The position numbers and the translations under genes were made by a program. The notes under the pieces were generated by a model. That model was not told where the DNA came from. It saw only the letters and a program-made list of their open reading frames with translations, and searched no databases. Shown piece after piece: positions 28,999 through 43,589 of a DNA stretch of 64,000 nucleotides. This stretch comes from Anseranas semipalmata (Eukaryota > Chordata > Aves > Anseriformes > Anseranatidae): NCBI GenBank assembly GCA_013399115.1, contig VXAA01003176.1, forward strand, positions 495,104-559,103, in the 5' to 3' direction. The number at the start of each line of letters is the position of its first letter. Position 1 is the stretch's first letter.

Positions 28999-30856
28999 AA
29001 AGATATCTACAAGATAGTAAAACCTGTGAGAAACAATAAAAAGCTAGTCTCTTAAGCAGTCTGTACAGCAGAAGGACTTACCTCTTATCGTTCCTCGAAG
29101 ATTTATCCTTTCCAGTTTTGTCTAGAAGAGGGCAGCCCAAGACAGCTTCTGGTACCCTGCATCCAGGTGTCTGCTGGGCCATGTACTAGGCCATGCCCTA
29201 ATTGTCATTGAGAGGAAGTCAAAAACATTTTGAGCATGTTTTCCATCTCAAATGATCAGGAAATGAAAAATCTGAGATGCGTCATGGAGCACAGCTCATA
29301 TGCAGTGAAGACGTTGTTCAACAAGGTAGTAAAGAATCTCATATTGCAATGAAGTCTATTTCCCTACGGACTTTAGTACACAGCAGGGCCTTGACATTTA
29401 ATACTGAGTCAATGAAATGTAAGCTAGTACTACATTTAAAACTCGCAGTATCACAAATTACAAATTCAAATCTATTGTAAAAAGTTGCTAGAGGGGGCCA
29501 GCAGGGAATGAAAACTAAGTCATTTATATAAAATGGCTAGTGATAAGAATTGTGCTGATCCTACACCAAGTTATTATATCTGAAACGTAAAGGAGGCTTT
29601 ATTTCTATTTGAAGAGTTTGGGGGAGAGAGCAGGTAGAAGACAGCATGGGGACAGAAATGGGTCAGCTGTTTTGTGTATTGACACAATTTGTAGCCTGGT
29701 TATCTTAATCCCCCAGGTTGCAGAAGACAAATGTAGCAGCTGTTACCTAAATTATCTGAAATATATTCACAGAACAAGTGGCAATGTCCCAAAGACAGGC
29801 AAAGTACAGAGCTGGAGGTAAACACCACCATATCTCCTACTAGGCAAGCTATACCATTCTGAGTTCTCAAAAAGTTCTACAGACATACATGGCACCTAAA
29901 TGAGGCTTTTAGGGATTAACATCTGCTTAAGCAACTGAAGGTGTGATAGCAATTTATGTTGGTTTATTTTACCATAGCTCTCCATGCTCATGTGGATCAT
30001 GTCACATGTTCATACTAATGCAACAATCATAGGGAAGATCTTGGAAGATCTTTAGCAGCCTGATCAGTATTGTGTGTATGGCATTTTGGTAATTTCGTCG
30101 ATATGCCTCTATCTAAGCTAGCACAAGTACAGGTGTGCTACCATAAGACTTCCTTTCTAACATGTTCCCTAAATCCTTTTGTAAACTTGGCCCTTTATGT
30201 CAGCATTCATTTTCAGTATGTAACTACTTTGCAAAGACAAGTAGTCAGAATAGTTCAAGGCTAGAGACTAACAGGAATAAACACAGATTCCAAGATCCTA
30301 TCTAATGACAGGTTACTTTCTGCTTCTTTATCTTCATCACTATTATGTTTAGGTAGCAAAAAGAATTTCCAATGCATGAGATACTGCCATTTAATGAGAG
30401 TTAGATGTCTAAGTCTTTACTGTGTCTGAAAATTAAGACTTCAATGCTTCTAGGTTGGCTTTCCCAGTATAAATGCCGACCACAGTATAAATCTTAAATG
30501 GACCCTGTAGATATTGTAAATACTGTAAAATAAGTTTAAAAGGCAATGAAAAGAAAGAACCCAAAGGCCCCATATTGCAAAAGGCTAAATTCCTTCTGGA
30601 AAATACTGATCGTTTTTTTTTCTCTACAAAAATGATGTTAATACTGTGCTGGGTTTATGTCATACATTGTATAAATCAGACAGTTATCTTCCATGACCAT
30701 CATAAAAACTATCTTAAATTTTGGAAAATCAGCCATCAAATTCTCTGCATGTTGCAAGTGAGAGAGCAAGTAAGATCACTTCAAGGGCTGAGCAGAAAAA
30801 GGAAAACAGTTTTAAAAGAGGAATGGAACAGAAGGAAAACAGTGGAAGAAACTCTT

Positions 30857-30871
30857 TAAATATATATACAT

Positions 30872-30912
<41 letters not shown>

Positions 30913-30985
30913 AATATATATATAAATATATATATATATAAATAAATATATATATAAATATATATATAAATAAATATATATATAG
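30857..30985. repeat. (TA)n / TATAAATA microsatellite
   Basis: About 130 bases of A and T only, alternating TA with interspersed AAATAAA motifs. It is self-complementary and likely length-variable. Confidence 0.95.
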
Positions 30986-33900
30986 GAGAACACCTGGGAG
31001 TATGACAGTTTTAGCACAATGCTAATAGGCATGGGACATAAACCAAAACCAGCATCTCCTGGTACTCTTTCCTCTGGCAAAATCCATACTGAAAACAAAG
31101 AGGAATTCCCTTTTGAACTCACACATTTTATAAGCAAGAGCAACTTACTGAGAAAAAGGACATTAGTCCAAATACCAGGCTATCCCCTGTTCTCTTTAGA
31201 CATGTCTTTTTGAGTACGTGACAGGATACTCCGTGTCAAAATTAAGTTCTGTTTTACTGTGAAACCTCTGAAAAGTCAGTAACACTATTCTAAAAACCTC
31301 TAGATTTTGATTTCAGTGACTCTCCTATTCAAAATGATATTTCCAATCCATCTAACAGAGTATTCTTTGTATGTATATATTACACCTTTACATGCAAAAG
31401 TTGAAATGTGTAATCCAGATAAATGTCCCTGCAATTATTTGCTAGTACAGTCAGTTAAAAGATCTCAGCACTGCATATTAATATCATGTGCACATCTTTA
31501 TCTTTGGAACCAGACTGATACTCAGTTAAACAACTTCACATACCAGATTTTGGTTATTATTTCTCTCTCTCAAGAAAATGCTGTTTTTTAAACTTAAATA
31601 TGTGGTATGATCCAGCCTCAATGGACACAGTAAATAAATTCATACTTAGACTCTTTCAATTGATTAGTATCATATTCTGTGGGCACTTCACAGGATAGAC
31701 ATACTGAGTCATACGTGATTTCATAGATCAAGCTAGCCAAAGTGAGGCAACTCCCCCAAGTCAGAACTTTGAAAGTGAGCTCAAAAATGGAGGCTTAAGT
31801 AAAAAGACGAACATTTAAAACAATAAGTACTCCAGGTGCTAGACAAAGGCCAATCTAGTTGTTTGGTCTCACAAAAAACAGCTGTTCACAGGATGGTGGC
31901 CACCCAAAATAATAGTAGGTCACAGCTAACACCGGTGGAGTAGCATGTAAATTTCCTTATTACAAGTTTAGGGCACAGTCTAACATCTTTATGTGGCTAT
32001 GCCAGCCTAAGCACAGTGCATACCCCTCCATAGTCACTCTCTCTGTCCTCCCATTAACCTCTGCACTTCACAGCAGAGTAAGTGTTTGTGTAACCAGGTG
32101 GTAAATTTGACAAGTTCCCTCATTCAAATCTCTTCTTTATTATTAGGTTATTATTAAGCTGGATCAACGTTGCAGCTTAGTTTACTGTTCAGACGTGATT
32201 GCAATGCGTAGGCGTGGGAAGAGAGGAAGGTGGAGAGAGGGATTGCTTAATCCTGAACCATTCCTAGAAGAGGCCTGTGTGACCATCATTTTAGTGATTG
32301 CAATACTGTCTACTTGCAATGGGAATAGAGAGGGTCAGTGCAAAGGGCTGCAAAAACAACACAGAGACAGATTATGACACCCAGGTTCACCGGCAACTTT
32401 TCTTCCAAAAAGTCTTCCATTATTGCTTGCTTATACCATGTTCTGGAAATAGTACCTTGTATAAGATGTTTCTAAATAAGTGCAGCACAAAGAATGTGTT
32501 TCTCACAGTTTCTGTCTATTGAAAACAGTCCTATCTGCTCTTGCATTCTGGCTACTAGGGCAAAGTAGCAGAGTAGGTTGAGGCCTAATTAAATACTCCT
32601 GCTACCAGGTATCCTCATTCAGAGACCACTGAAAAAGCAGCATAGCTTTCACATTGGGTCAGTGTTGGTCTAGGCCTTCCATGAGGTTTTTGAAGTTGTC
32701 AGAAATCTCTCTGCTACCCTGAACTAAAAACACAAGTTGGAGAGGTGTTCGATGGAAAGGGGGGAGGGTTTAAGAAATCATGTAAAAATATACCTTCTAA
32801 GCAGAGAGTTTTTGTTTAGCTTTTTTTTTCCCTAGCTGTAATCATAGTCATTGTACAAAACAGTACTGATTTTCTAAGAAACCATGCAAGAAATCAAATG
32901 GCAATATCCAGTGTGACAGGGCTAACACTGGTCTTTAATAACAATGTATGAACAACACTTGTCTTTATTATGCAGCTAGTAGTATTGCATATATATTCAT
33001 CCGAAACACTGATTTGTCTGTAGTTTTTTTTTTTTTTAAATACATTATACCAAGTAAGCAAAGTATATTACAGCAATCAGAACTCTTTCAAATTCAGCTG
33101 GCTTTAGAGTAGCAGAAGTATAATTTGTACTGTCAGCACCTTCACTGACACGTTCTCTCTCCAACATGGGAACTATGCTAAACTGGATTTTACTATGCAA
33201 CTAATCATGAAATTTATTTTTTTTTAAATGGCCAGAACAAAATCTGTGACAAATACACATACACGTACTACAGCTTGGCCTAGAAACTGATAACTATCCT
33301 AGATTTCCTACCAGAGGTTATTGTAAATAACAGAATTAAGAAGGTTTGGATTCCATGTCTCTATGCCCTATAACTGTTCCTCAACGCATCAAATCTACCT
33401 CAACTCTCCCCTGTGTTCCCATGCAAACCAACTCTGCATTACCACAGCTCTTCCATGGGGATTCTACCATGGTACTCCTTCCAACGTTGCCCTGCCTGGT
33501 TCAGACATACAACTGTAGTCATTGCCCAGATAATGCTGGCCAGCTGCCTGATATAGCAGACAAGAGTGAGTTTTCTATTCTTTTCCTTATCTAGACATTG
33601 ATAGAAATGCTTTTACCAGCACAGCTCCCAGTCTTCCCCAAGCTTGTAAGAGTACAATTATACCAAGTTACTCTTACAGAGAGTGCTTGTGTAACAGTGA
33701 GTGTTTAAATCAAATAAAATTTTAACAGGTCCATCCAGAAGTTTAGTATACTAAATTTGGACATCAGGGTGAAGTAAGTGGCAATACTCCAATACAAGAG
33801 GGTTACTTGGATCTTGCTTAATGGATTAGTAAAAGCAAGACATCACATAATGTGTTAGCATTGAAATGTCTACAAAGTAAGTAAAAAGGCTTTTTCCAGA

Positions 33901-34169
33901 GTGTAGCATCTTTTAAGAGATTAGTGAAATCAGATTGTGTTTTTCAAGATCCTTAAGGAATTGACATTTGAGAACATTTTCTCAGGTGTTGTAACACTGG
34001 AGTAAAATGGAAAGCTAATACTAACTACAGCACAATAAATAAAATTGCCAATAGATACAATTTAGAAGCACACAGTAATTCATAGCTGGGAGATAAAAGC
34101 AGCTTCTCTGAGAGCTTTACTTGAAGAGAGAAGCAGCTCTATTCTGTGAAGAAATTTCTGATGCTGTAG

Positions 34170-35635
34170 TTCACAGGCTCACAGAATGGTTGAGGTTGGA
34201 AGGGAGGTTCATCTGGTCCAGCCCCCCTGCTCAAGCAGGGCCAGCCAGAGCAGATTGCCCAGGACCTTGTCCACATCACTTTTGAATATCTCCAAGGATG
34301 GAAACTCTGGCCAGCTTGTGGGTGTGCTCAGTCACCCTCACAGTAAAGCAGGTGTTTCCTATGCTCAGACAGAACCTCCTGTGTTTCAGTGTGTGCCCAT
34401 TGCCTCTTGTCCTGTCGCTGGGCACCACTGGAAAGAGCCTGGCTCTGTCCTCCCTTCAGGTATTTGTACACATTGATGAGATCCCCCTGAGCCTCCTCTT
34501 CTCCAGGCTGAAGAGGCCCAATTATCTCAGCATCTCCTCACAGGAGAGGTGCTCCAGTTTCTTCATCATCTCAGTGACCCTTTGCTACACTCTCTACATC
34601 GTGGGGAGCCTAGAACTGGACACTATTCCAGATGTGGCTTCACCAGTATTGAATAGAGTGGAAGGATCACCTCCATTGACCTCCTGGATACTTTGCCTAA
34701 TGCAACCCTGGATGCCATTAGCATTCTTTGCAGCAAGGGCACATTGCTGGCTTACATACAACTCTCCTGCTTGGTTCCTCTATCACTTGTGACAGGAACT
34801 TGCCGTAAGTGCTCTGCAGGAACCTCCTGGATTGTTTATGGCCTGTTGTGTTGTCCCTCCAGCAGATATTGAGCAGATACAAGGATCAGGGCCTGTGAAC
34901 ATGAGGCTAATTCTAGCTGTCTGCTGAAGGCCTCATCTATTGTTTTCCTGACCAAGCAGCCTATAGCGGACACCCTGGTTTGCTCTTTAATCCTCACCCA
35001 TATGCTCTAGTTGGCTTATCATCCATCCCCAGGCAGAGCTCCATGCATTCCAGCTGCTCTCTTACATAAAGGGTAACTCCTCCTCCTCCTCATCGTCTTC
35101 CCAACCTGCTCTCCCTAAAGAGACCATGTCCCTCCACTGCAGCACTCTGGTCATGGGAACCATCCTGCCGCACCTACATGATAGCAACAAGTGCACACAG
35201 ACCTCTGCTTACTCACATTTATTCCCCAAGCTGCACACATCAGTGTGAAGACACTTCAGAGATGCACCCCACCATGCTGATTTCCCAGAAAGGATCCAGG
35301 GCTTTTTCACATCATGGTGCAACTGTTCTGTTGGTTTTGTCTTTCCCTTCATTTACATCACCCCAGGTTTTGCTTGTCAGCCCTGTCCTCACTCCTTCAC
35401 AGGGTTGCTGTTAATTCTTTCCATCCCACGTCACTCCTAATTTAAAGCTCTTCTTACCAGGTCAGCCATCCTGCTGGTACAGAGACTTTTGCTCCACTTA
35501 ATCTCATCTCTCCCAAGCAGATGTTGATCCTCAGGCAGGGTCCCATGACCATAGGAGCCAAAACCCTGCTGCTGACACCAGCTGCACAACCAGCATAGCT
35601 TTGTTTGTTCCTCCCAAACCACAGAAATATGCCCT
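34170..35635 (-). mobile_element. CR1 LINE fragment, antisense, internally deleted
   Basis: The plus strand starts CACAGAATGGTTGAGGTTGG, the reverse complement of the CR1 3' terminus, and continues through typical blocks (TCTTCTCCAGGCTGAAGAGG, AGGAGAGGTGCTCCAGTTTC) to about 34760. It then passes into a more upstream CR1 part (CAGGAACCTCCTGGATTG, AGGCAGAGCTCCATGCATTC, CAGGGTCCCATGACCATAGG) up to about 35635. The reverse-transcriptase core expected between them is missing near 34.78 kb, so the copy is dead. The frames at 34186-34792 and 35178-35414 are antisense shadows of it. Confidence 0.85.
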
Positions 35636-35749
35636 GAATATAAGAAAAGCTAAAGGTTTAGGGCTTTTTTTTTTTTTTTAAACAAATATATAAAATTTGC
35701 CTAAAGTCAACATTTTAAAATATTATTTTAAGTGATATTAAATATATAT

Positions 35750-35795
35750 GTATTTTACTGTGTAGTATATAAGTATTTTACTGTGTAGTATATAA
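35750..35795. repeat. 23-bp tandem duplication
   Basis: GTATTTTACTGTGTAGTATA plus TAA is present twice back to back, at 35750-35772 and 35773-35795, identical. Confidence 0.9.
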
Positions 35796-38700
35796 TGCTT
35801 CCTGTGATAACAGAAATAACATGCATGTCCTGCTTAAAAGAACAGGTACTCACCTTATACAATACCATTTCAGTCTCAGACAGCTTGTTACCTTTGACAA
35901 TTTGTCAGATCTGAGTGAAAATTGCTGAGGAATTCACAAGCTATTGAAAGTAAGAGAGAACAGGCATCCAATGTACATTGTTTTCTTCAGAAAAAAAAAC
36001 AGGGTTAAATATTCATGATCCTAACCTCATTGTAGCTAGTATAAAATCTATGGACCTAAAAGATATCTGACAGCCTTCACAGACTGATCTCATTTACATG
36101 CTTTATCTACACCATAATCTTCTCAACAAGAGGTGCCACACCATTGGACTAATATGAGTGAGACTTAGGCTCAGGGTCTGTAATTTCATGAAGTCACTGA
36201 GTTATTTGAATGCATTATTTCCACCACAAAAATATTAGTATTTGAATTCAAGTTTCTATATGTTGTTTTAAAGGTGTTATAGGTGTTCTTACCTAAATCA
36301 GAAGACAGCCTTTTGTAAGCAACAATTTGCAGTAGTTTTGTCTATGATTTTTGATGTTTTTGCTGTGGGAGCACCATTACCAGTTACATCCTCAGCCCCT
36401 ACTGCAGGCTGAGATCCCCCACTACCTGGAGTGGGTTTTAAATGTCAGCTATGCTGTCCAGGTGGTAGTGATTTTTTTGTTGTTGTTTTTTGACAAAGTG
36501 AAAAAAGCAGCAGTAATAACAATAATAAACAAAAAAAAAAAAAATCACAGTTGTAGCAGTGAAAGTCTACAAGTATGTATACTTGTCAAGAACCAGAACT
36601 ACATTCAGAATTGCTAGTGCCCTCTTCAATTCTCTGAGAAGAAAATTGGTTTAAATCAGCAAGTCAGACAGCTTGGCAGAGACATTTAACTTGTAACTAT
36701 GTCAAGCAAATGCATCATAGTAAAATTCACAGAACCTAAGAGGATAACCTTACTGTAAGTACCAGGTAAAGGCAATATTTGGCATATCCTTCAACGACAT
36801 GGCAGACTGTGGAGTTGTGTCTCTGGTGAGTCCACTTTTTTATGGCCTGCTGCCCTCTCTAGGAAAGAGATGTTCAGACGTGTACTGCTCCTCAGCATCA
36901 CTTGAAACAGGGCCCTTACCTGAAGCTTGCTGAGGTCAATGGGAGGCATTCCATTAACCTTGCAGTGCTGTAGGTCAGGCTTTAAGGCTCTTATTTTAGC
37001 ACCTGCCTAATTATAAGCACCTGCACATTGTAACTGACATCCAGGGGACCACCCCTGTGCCTGAGACTGTAATAAACCAAGACTCAAGTGAAGAGCCTCA
37101 AGCATTGCAGTCATAATAATAATGGGAAAAAAAAATCAGAAAAGATATTCCAGTCTTATCTATTAAATCTGCTAAATGTACATTTACTAGTCTTAAAGAG
37201 AAAGAAGTGAACACTTTTGCTTATATATCCAAATATATTACAGAAAATGAGAAGCTTGTAGGCAATCATGAAGGCCATAAATAAGGAAAAAAGTTATGTT
37301 ATCCAGTGTTTCCTAGTAACTAGATGTCTGTAGAGGCTGGTCAAGATACATGTATCACTAGATACATGGACTTAGCTGACATTTATATTATGTGAATTAA
37401 AACTGTAACTACCCCCACCCACCCAAAAGGGTGAATAACAGCATGTAACAAATACATTTTCTACTTTTCCACCCCCTGAAACATCATCACATTGCCAGTC
37501 ACATTTCTACAAATCCTGCATAGCCTTTCACCCATATGCTCAAGCACACATAGAATAGGATCTTGCAAGAACATCTTTTCACAGAGAGCTTTTATTAAGA
37601 AACAATATAAATAGCATAATAAAAATGACATAGCTTGTGGAGGGAAAAAAAAAAAAAAAAGAAAGAAGAAGATTGTGGAGTGAAAAACAGCAGCACAGTA
37701 CCAGTATGAACATAAACCAAGAAAGACAAGGAGAGTTTTGAGCAGGTTACTCTTCCTGCCATAAACAAATGTTCTCCATTTTATGCAGAAGTGAAAGAAA
37801 AAGGACCCATGTGCCGTGGGTGGGTGTGATGAAAAGCTGTTCTTTTTTGATTGTGCCAAAAACATTTTGTTTCCTTCATCTAAAAAGAAGATCTAGATTA
37901 ATCTAAGATGAATCTTAAAATACATTTTCAGAGTCATTTGTAAAGATCCGTATCCCTTTTTTTGAAAACAGAGGCAGAGAACCTATTAATCTTACATGAT
38001 TTTTTGACCACTACTTTGCCTTAAAATCATTTACATATCAGTCTGTTGACTCCAAATATAAAGATACGTTTGAGTCTGCCTTTGAATCTTTTTGTATATA
38101 TCTGAGAGAATGCATCAAGGCTTCATTTAGACCTTCTGCTTTTTTTGCTCTTTTCCAAAGTCTGTCTACCTATTTCCCTGTATATCTGAAAGTTCGCATA
38201 ATTTGTGGCAAGTTAGTTAACCATGGGGAGCCTCCCCTGTGCAGTGATCTCAAAAACCTCTGCACCTGGTGCAAGTTTCTTGTGACAAATCCAAATCTAT
38301 GTCAGAAAAGCAGACCATCAACCCAGATCTTTGGGAAACATGAGACAGCGTGTGCTGTCAGCTTTGCTGTAATGAGCAGGATGTTCTATATGGACATAAT
38401 TCCAACCTACAAAGGCTTTTGAAATTACAGACTTATCTGGAGTGCAAATTCTGAGAAACTTGCCTACCAGGAACTTGCTAAAAGAGAATTTTAGTGGAAG
38501 AAATTGTTTAAAACTTAGTTCATGCTTGAAGCACTGTCTTGAACTGAGTTGAATTTTACCATATACTCAGGCACTTTACAAAACCAGAGTACAAATTCCT
38601 GGGACTTCCTCAGAAAGTACCTTCCAAGGGTTTGAGGTATTAACTGGCACTAGGAATACCATGGAGCACGGAGGAAGGGAGGAAATATTCACTAGATCCA

Positions 38701-39943
38701 GTGCTGGCCCTGGAAGCTGGCCGTCCCTCAGCTGTCTGTATAGATAATGGAGAGAAAGACGTTTTGGTAGATGCGTAGCACCAATGGTAGAGCAGATGGG
38801 CCTTGAGTTGCCACTGAGGAGGTTAGGAAAACTACCATCCTCCAGCAAAAGCTAGTCTTTGTGAATGCTCTCCTCAATCTTCAAAATATCACCTCCAATT
38901 AGACCATCAGCACGGTTTAGCATGGGCAGAAATATTGTATAAGAGTTATTTTGGGCCACAGGCAAATTCAAGTATAACAGGCGAAAGCTGGTCATACTTT
39001 TTCCCTCTCTTACATGTAATCCTCAAACATCTGAAATTCTGCAAAACATGGATAGAAGAAAAGAATTTCCTTTCACATCAACTTTAGTAATGACTCAGGG
39101 AGGCAAATACCACATTTTAAATAACACAGGAATTAAGACAACATGGGAGATCCTGGAGGTGTGTATATCCTTCAGCTGAGAAATAGCTGTTAACAAAACT
39201 TATTGTTTAGTTGTAGTTATTATTTCTCCACCCTTTCTACTCTACTGAACTAATGTAACCTGTTGCAGACAGAGGTGTTATTTAAGTTCACATCTCCTAC
39301 TGTAATGTATGCTTTAAAAATAAAAACAGAAAAAATAAAGTTTCCTTAATGTCTTCATTCTCTGTGTACTGGTTTGATAAATTCTTTTAACCAAGAAACT
39401 AGGAATAGAGTTGAACCAAAGCCTTAAACTGAAGTATTGTCAGGCACTGGACTACAGAGAAAAATCCAGAGAAAAATTGCCAAGAAAAAACATATGCCAC
39501 TGATTTATTTCTGTAATAATCTGAAATCCAAAATCTTTTTTTTTATTTATTTTACTTTTTTGTTGTTGTTGTTCGGAAAGAATGTGAATGCCAGCAGTTC
39601 ACTATTATTCAGTAGAGTGCTTAGGCAAATGATTAACTTTAAGCAAATTCTCCCTCCAGTTTCATTGATCTCAGTACCTTCACCTAAAGTCAGAATCAGA
39701 ATTGGATGAACATGGCTGGATTTAAACGTATGTTGATTTGCAGTCTGAGTATAAATCCGTATCAAATTTTGCTTTTAAGAGCCATTAATAATAGCCAGCA
39801 CAGTATTGCAAGACAGCAGAGTCAGAAAATATGAACCCTTAGCCCTCCACACCTTCATCAGTGATGAAATGCAGTCAGCATCACCTGGGGGTCCAGTCAC
39901 ATTAGTTGTTTTTCCTGGTTTAGAACTGATTTTTAAAAGAGGT

Positions 39944-39988
39944 GGGAAAAAGGAAAAAGGAAAAAGGAAAAAGGAAAAAGGAAAAGGG
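39944..39988. repeat. (AAAAAGG)n microsatellite
   Basis: About five heptamer units of GGAAAAA in a 45-base purine run. Confidence 0.9.
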
Positions 39989-42918
39989 ACTGATTTTTTT
40001 ATGTTCATCTTTTTCCTAGCCTACCAAAAGCAGATATTAATGCCAATTATTCACCTCCTTTATTGTTATACTTGTTAACTGAAGATGTGAAAGTTGTGGT
40101 TTACTGTACGTAGTGACAATGACACACACAAGAGATATATTGGAAAAAAGGATAATGGGAATACAGCTGTGTTTATTAGGAATGACATACACAATGCTGG
40201 TGTGTTATGATTATGCAAAAGATTTAAATGTCTGTGGTGGATAAAAGTGAAGTTTAGGATGATAAAATAACAGACAAATGAAGTAGATATTAATGTTTAT
40301 TAAATAGTTACATTTGTCATTTAAGGCTGTAGATTTGACATGAAATGCACAGCACACATATAGTAAGATACACTATAGATCCCTCACTGCTCTGTTTTTC
40401 TGCCAGTAAAACTTTCCTACCAGTCTGAAAGAATAAGAGTTCAGGTTTTTGGGATAGGAATCAGCATGTGCTGAAGTGTGGAGAGTTTGACAAAACAGCA
40501 CATAGGAGGAACAAATATCAAACCAGAATGACTGAGAAATGATAGAGAAACATGAAACCCGACAGCTTACCCTATAAAGAAATTTAGCAAATACAGGATG
40601 AGAAGCCGTGCTGGAGATCTGAAAGTGAAAAAGAGGGTTAGTGTTGTAGCCAGCTGTCAGCAGGAGAAAGTCTCCAGTGGCTTTTGAGGACTCCAGTGTC
40701 ATCATACAACCAAAGACAAAAATACTGCTCTCAGTAGATGCCATCTACACCCTGCAGATGTCAGGTCAGCACCTCAGAGAGACTACTTTTATCTTTGTCC
40801 TCATAAAAAATTCTTCTGAAGAGCAATGACTTTGCTTCTGAAATTCTGCAAATGCATTTTCCTGCGGAGGCTCTCTACACAGTGCTCCCTGCTCACCGCC
40901 ATCTCAGGCAGCGTAACCTGTGCTATTCGGATGACCACATACAAGTCTGCGTCCTTCACAGAGCCTCGGAAGGGCAAAGTGCTTCCCGCAGGGACGTGCG
41001 GAAACATGGAAAAGAAGCCTGATCCTAGGAGAGCAGTGCAGCAGAAAAATGGCTGGATGAGCCAAGGGGATGCTCTAACGTGCACATGCTGGCACAGCTT
41101 CAGCTTGTTTATCAGGCGCTGGCAGGTAAAAAATCCTGACACATGCTCCCAGGTGATAGTCTGAGATGGTATCAGATGGGCACTATGATTTGAGACTGTA
41201 CCTCAAGCAGGAGAAAGGTTGACATAGGAGTAATTGTGCTGCTGTCCCACTGAAGACCTGTGAATCTTAGGACACACCACTTGTAGGTCTCCATGCACCA
41301 CCAGATTCCTCTAAAGTCGCTCCAAAACCTACCCAGTGTAAACACCTAATTCAGCCTGATCAAATGTTTCCAGCAAACTAACTGGTAACTTTCTCGTTAC
41401 CAGTCGAAATAATTCTCGTCTTCTCCAACTGGATTGGAAGAAAGTGATTTTTTTTTTGTTTTAATAGGAATAACAATAATAAAAAAATGCATTGTGATTT
41501 TTTTTTTCTAATAAGAAAGACCTACTGTGACATTCCTAATAGAAAAACATAGCTGGGTTCCTACATTGTATCTCTTCATGAAAATACACACCCCTTCGCA
41601 TAAGAAAATTATTATAAAGTGACAGGGGAATAATTTCAGGAGCCTCTTGTCAAATTATTAGCAACACACTCCACACAGAAACACATAGAAAAGGGAAATT
41701 TCATAAAATACAAAAGGGCAAAGCTCTGAAAGAAGTTCTGTCTTATAATTCATTTTATACATTCCCTCTCTGTTCTCAACTACAGAAGCCTCCTTTTTAA
41801 TTAAATTATCTGTCAGTAAAGAAATACATGGAATTATAATACACAAGAACACATTGCTACTTTAATATTCTACACTATTTATAAGACTGCACAAGGCACA
41901 GTTTTTGACTTTTAAATACTGGCAAACCAAATAATTTTCATTTCTTAGGCATTTATCCGTATCAAATTTAGAACATATTAAATTCACCATCACATCCTGA
42001 GATCTTTTTGTTCAGAAAGATATCAGATCTGACTCCCATTTACGCTACATTTACATTTATATCCATTTTAAAGACCCTCTTCTCTGCCAGAATGGTTTAA
42101 AGCGACCTTGCTAAATAAAAATAGGGACCATATTGTATTTTAAAAAGCTGATTATTCAAAAAGGCATTGATTATATTGCAAAGTACACTGTCTGACACAG
42201 AACCTCAGCTGGCTGATATTGTTATAGTTTCATGTACAGCAGACAAGTTATGCACGTTTCCCTCAGCTGGGGATCTAGTCGTGTATATTTTGTGTAATTA
42301 GAGGATATATATTTTAAGCAATAATACACGGAGCTCTATTGTGTATATTTGGAAAATATTTCTGCACTTCAGTCAACTGTGGAAACTGTGAGTTTGGAAG
42401 CTAAACATAGCAATTGCAACCACATAATATCCTCCTTTTAAATTTTGCAGATTTTGATTGAGCCATCCATCATCTTGGAGATAATCCAGGTTTATATAAT
42501 TGTATCTGAACACAGAATATTATGAGGCTACACATAACTTATATAGATCAGCACTTATTATTATGAAAAGATTCAGGTAGTGAAAGCCATTTTTTTTTAA
42601 TCCTGGACCTGATTTTTAATGTCACCTGTGAGGATGGAATTGCACCTTGTACAGAAAGCAAACATTCCCATCTCCCTTCAGATTCTTGACATATGCAGGA
42701 CATAAGAAGAATTTTCATGGTTCATAAGCGTGGGACTGACAGTAAATTTCATCCCAGCCTTCCAGTGATGGCAGATGATTTTTTTTTTTTTTAAATTAAA
42801 AAGCCTATATTATTAAAATCAGCTATAATCATTTGGGATTAAAGGCCCATTTGTGCTTTCATTTGCTGTGGTGAAAATCAGAGTTATCCCATTGTGCTCT
42901 GTGGAATTACTCTAGGTT

Positions 42919-43589
42919 TTTATTCTTGTAAATGAGAACAGAACTTCTCACCTAATCCCGTCTTTGAACATAAGTGATTACAGCCTGAATTGCCCCTGTG
43001 AATAAGACAAACGCATGTCCCCATTTCCATATTCTACAGGTTTCTCAGAATAATTTTCTGCGTGCCTCCACTGATTTTACATGATTTAAAAAAAAATCAA
43101 AAGCCAGATTAAAAAAAAAAAAAAAGAGGAAGAACAACTCTTCAGATCAGAATGTCCTAATTTCATGCTGGAGTGGGTGTCCTCTGTAGTGACAGCTTCC
43201 CTGTGGCTCATATCATTTGTAATGATCCTAGATGGACACTCACAAAAACTACTTCTTTGAAAAAAAAAATCAATACATGTATCTTTGAGCTAAAGTGCAT
43301 AACTGTACAAAGAAAACAGAACAAAAGATAGCTGATGAAAACCATAGGTAGTAGCAGGTCCAGCTACGTTGTATAATAAGATTCAGATATAACTGCTGCG
43401 AACATTAAAGCAGCAAAAGGGGTAAAAATGCACAGCGTATAATTTCAAAGTGACAACAATCAAAGTTCCTTGGAAAAAGAAGAAAAGCATTACCCATTTT
43501 GTACTTGTTACATAATTGTGCTTGTCCTTGGACACATTTCACCTGCGATCACACTTCCAGAGGTTTGGTATAGAATTATTATTAGTTCT
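42919..43589 (-). other. NPY1R: Probable NPY1R 3' UTR with AATAAA signal
   Basis: Downstream of the NPY1R stop (minus strand) the sequence is AT-rich and noncoding. The first canonical AATAAA on the minus strand that I found lies at 42924-42919, which would give a 3' UTR of roughly 680 nt. The cleavage site cannot be fixed, and the UTR may extend further. Confidence 0.35.

Larger units (their letters stand above)
13711..34169. other. 20-kb gene-free AT-rich stretch
   Basis: No coding exons, RNA genes or complete mobile elements recognised. It holds the microsatellites listed separately, an A-run plus G-run at about 24646-24678, and one GC-richer, CpG-poor patch at 15.84-16.03 kb with no recognisable content. 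Distant regulatory elements cannot be excluded without alignment to other species. Confidence 0.6.
35636..42918. other. Intergenic DNA downstream of NPY1R
   Basis: AT-rich with poly-A/T runs (35667-35680, 37645-37661, 42780-42793). A somewhat GC-richer segment at 40.37-41.16 kb has opposing 112-123-aa frames without known domains. No gene supported. Confidence 0.55.

Noticed and set aside
30877..31143. 88-aa Ile/Tyr-rich minus-strand frame
   Set aside because: Translation of the TA microsatellite.
34186..34792. 164-aa and 96-aa plus-strand frames
   Set aside because: Antisense reading of a CR1 LINE 3' end.
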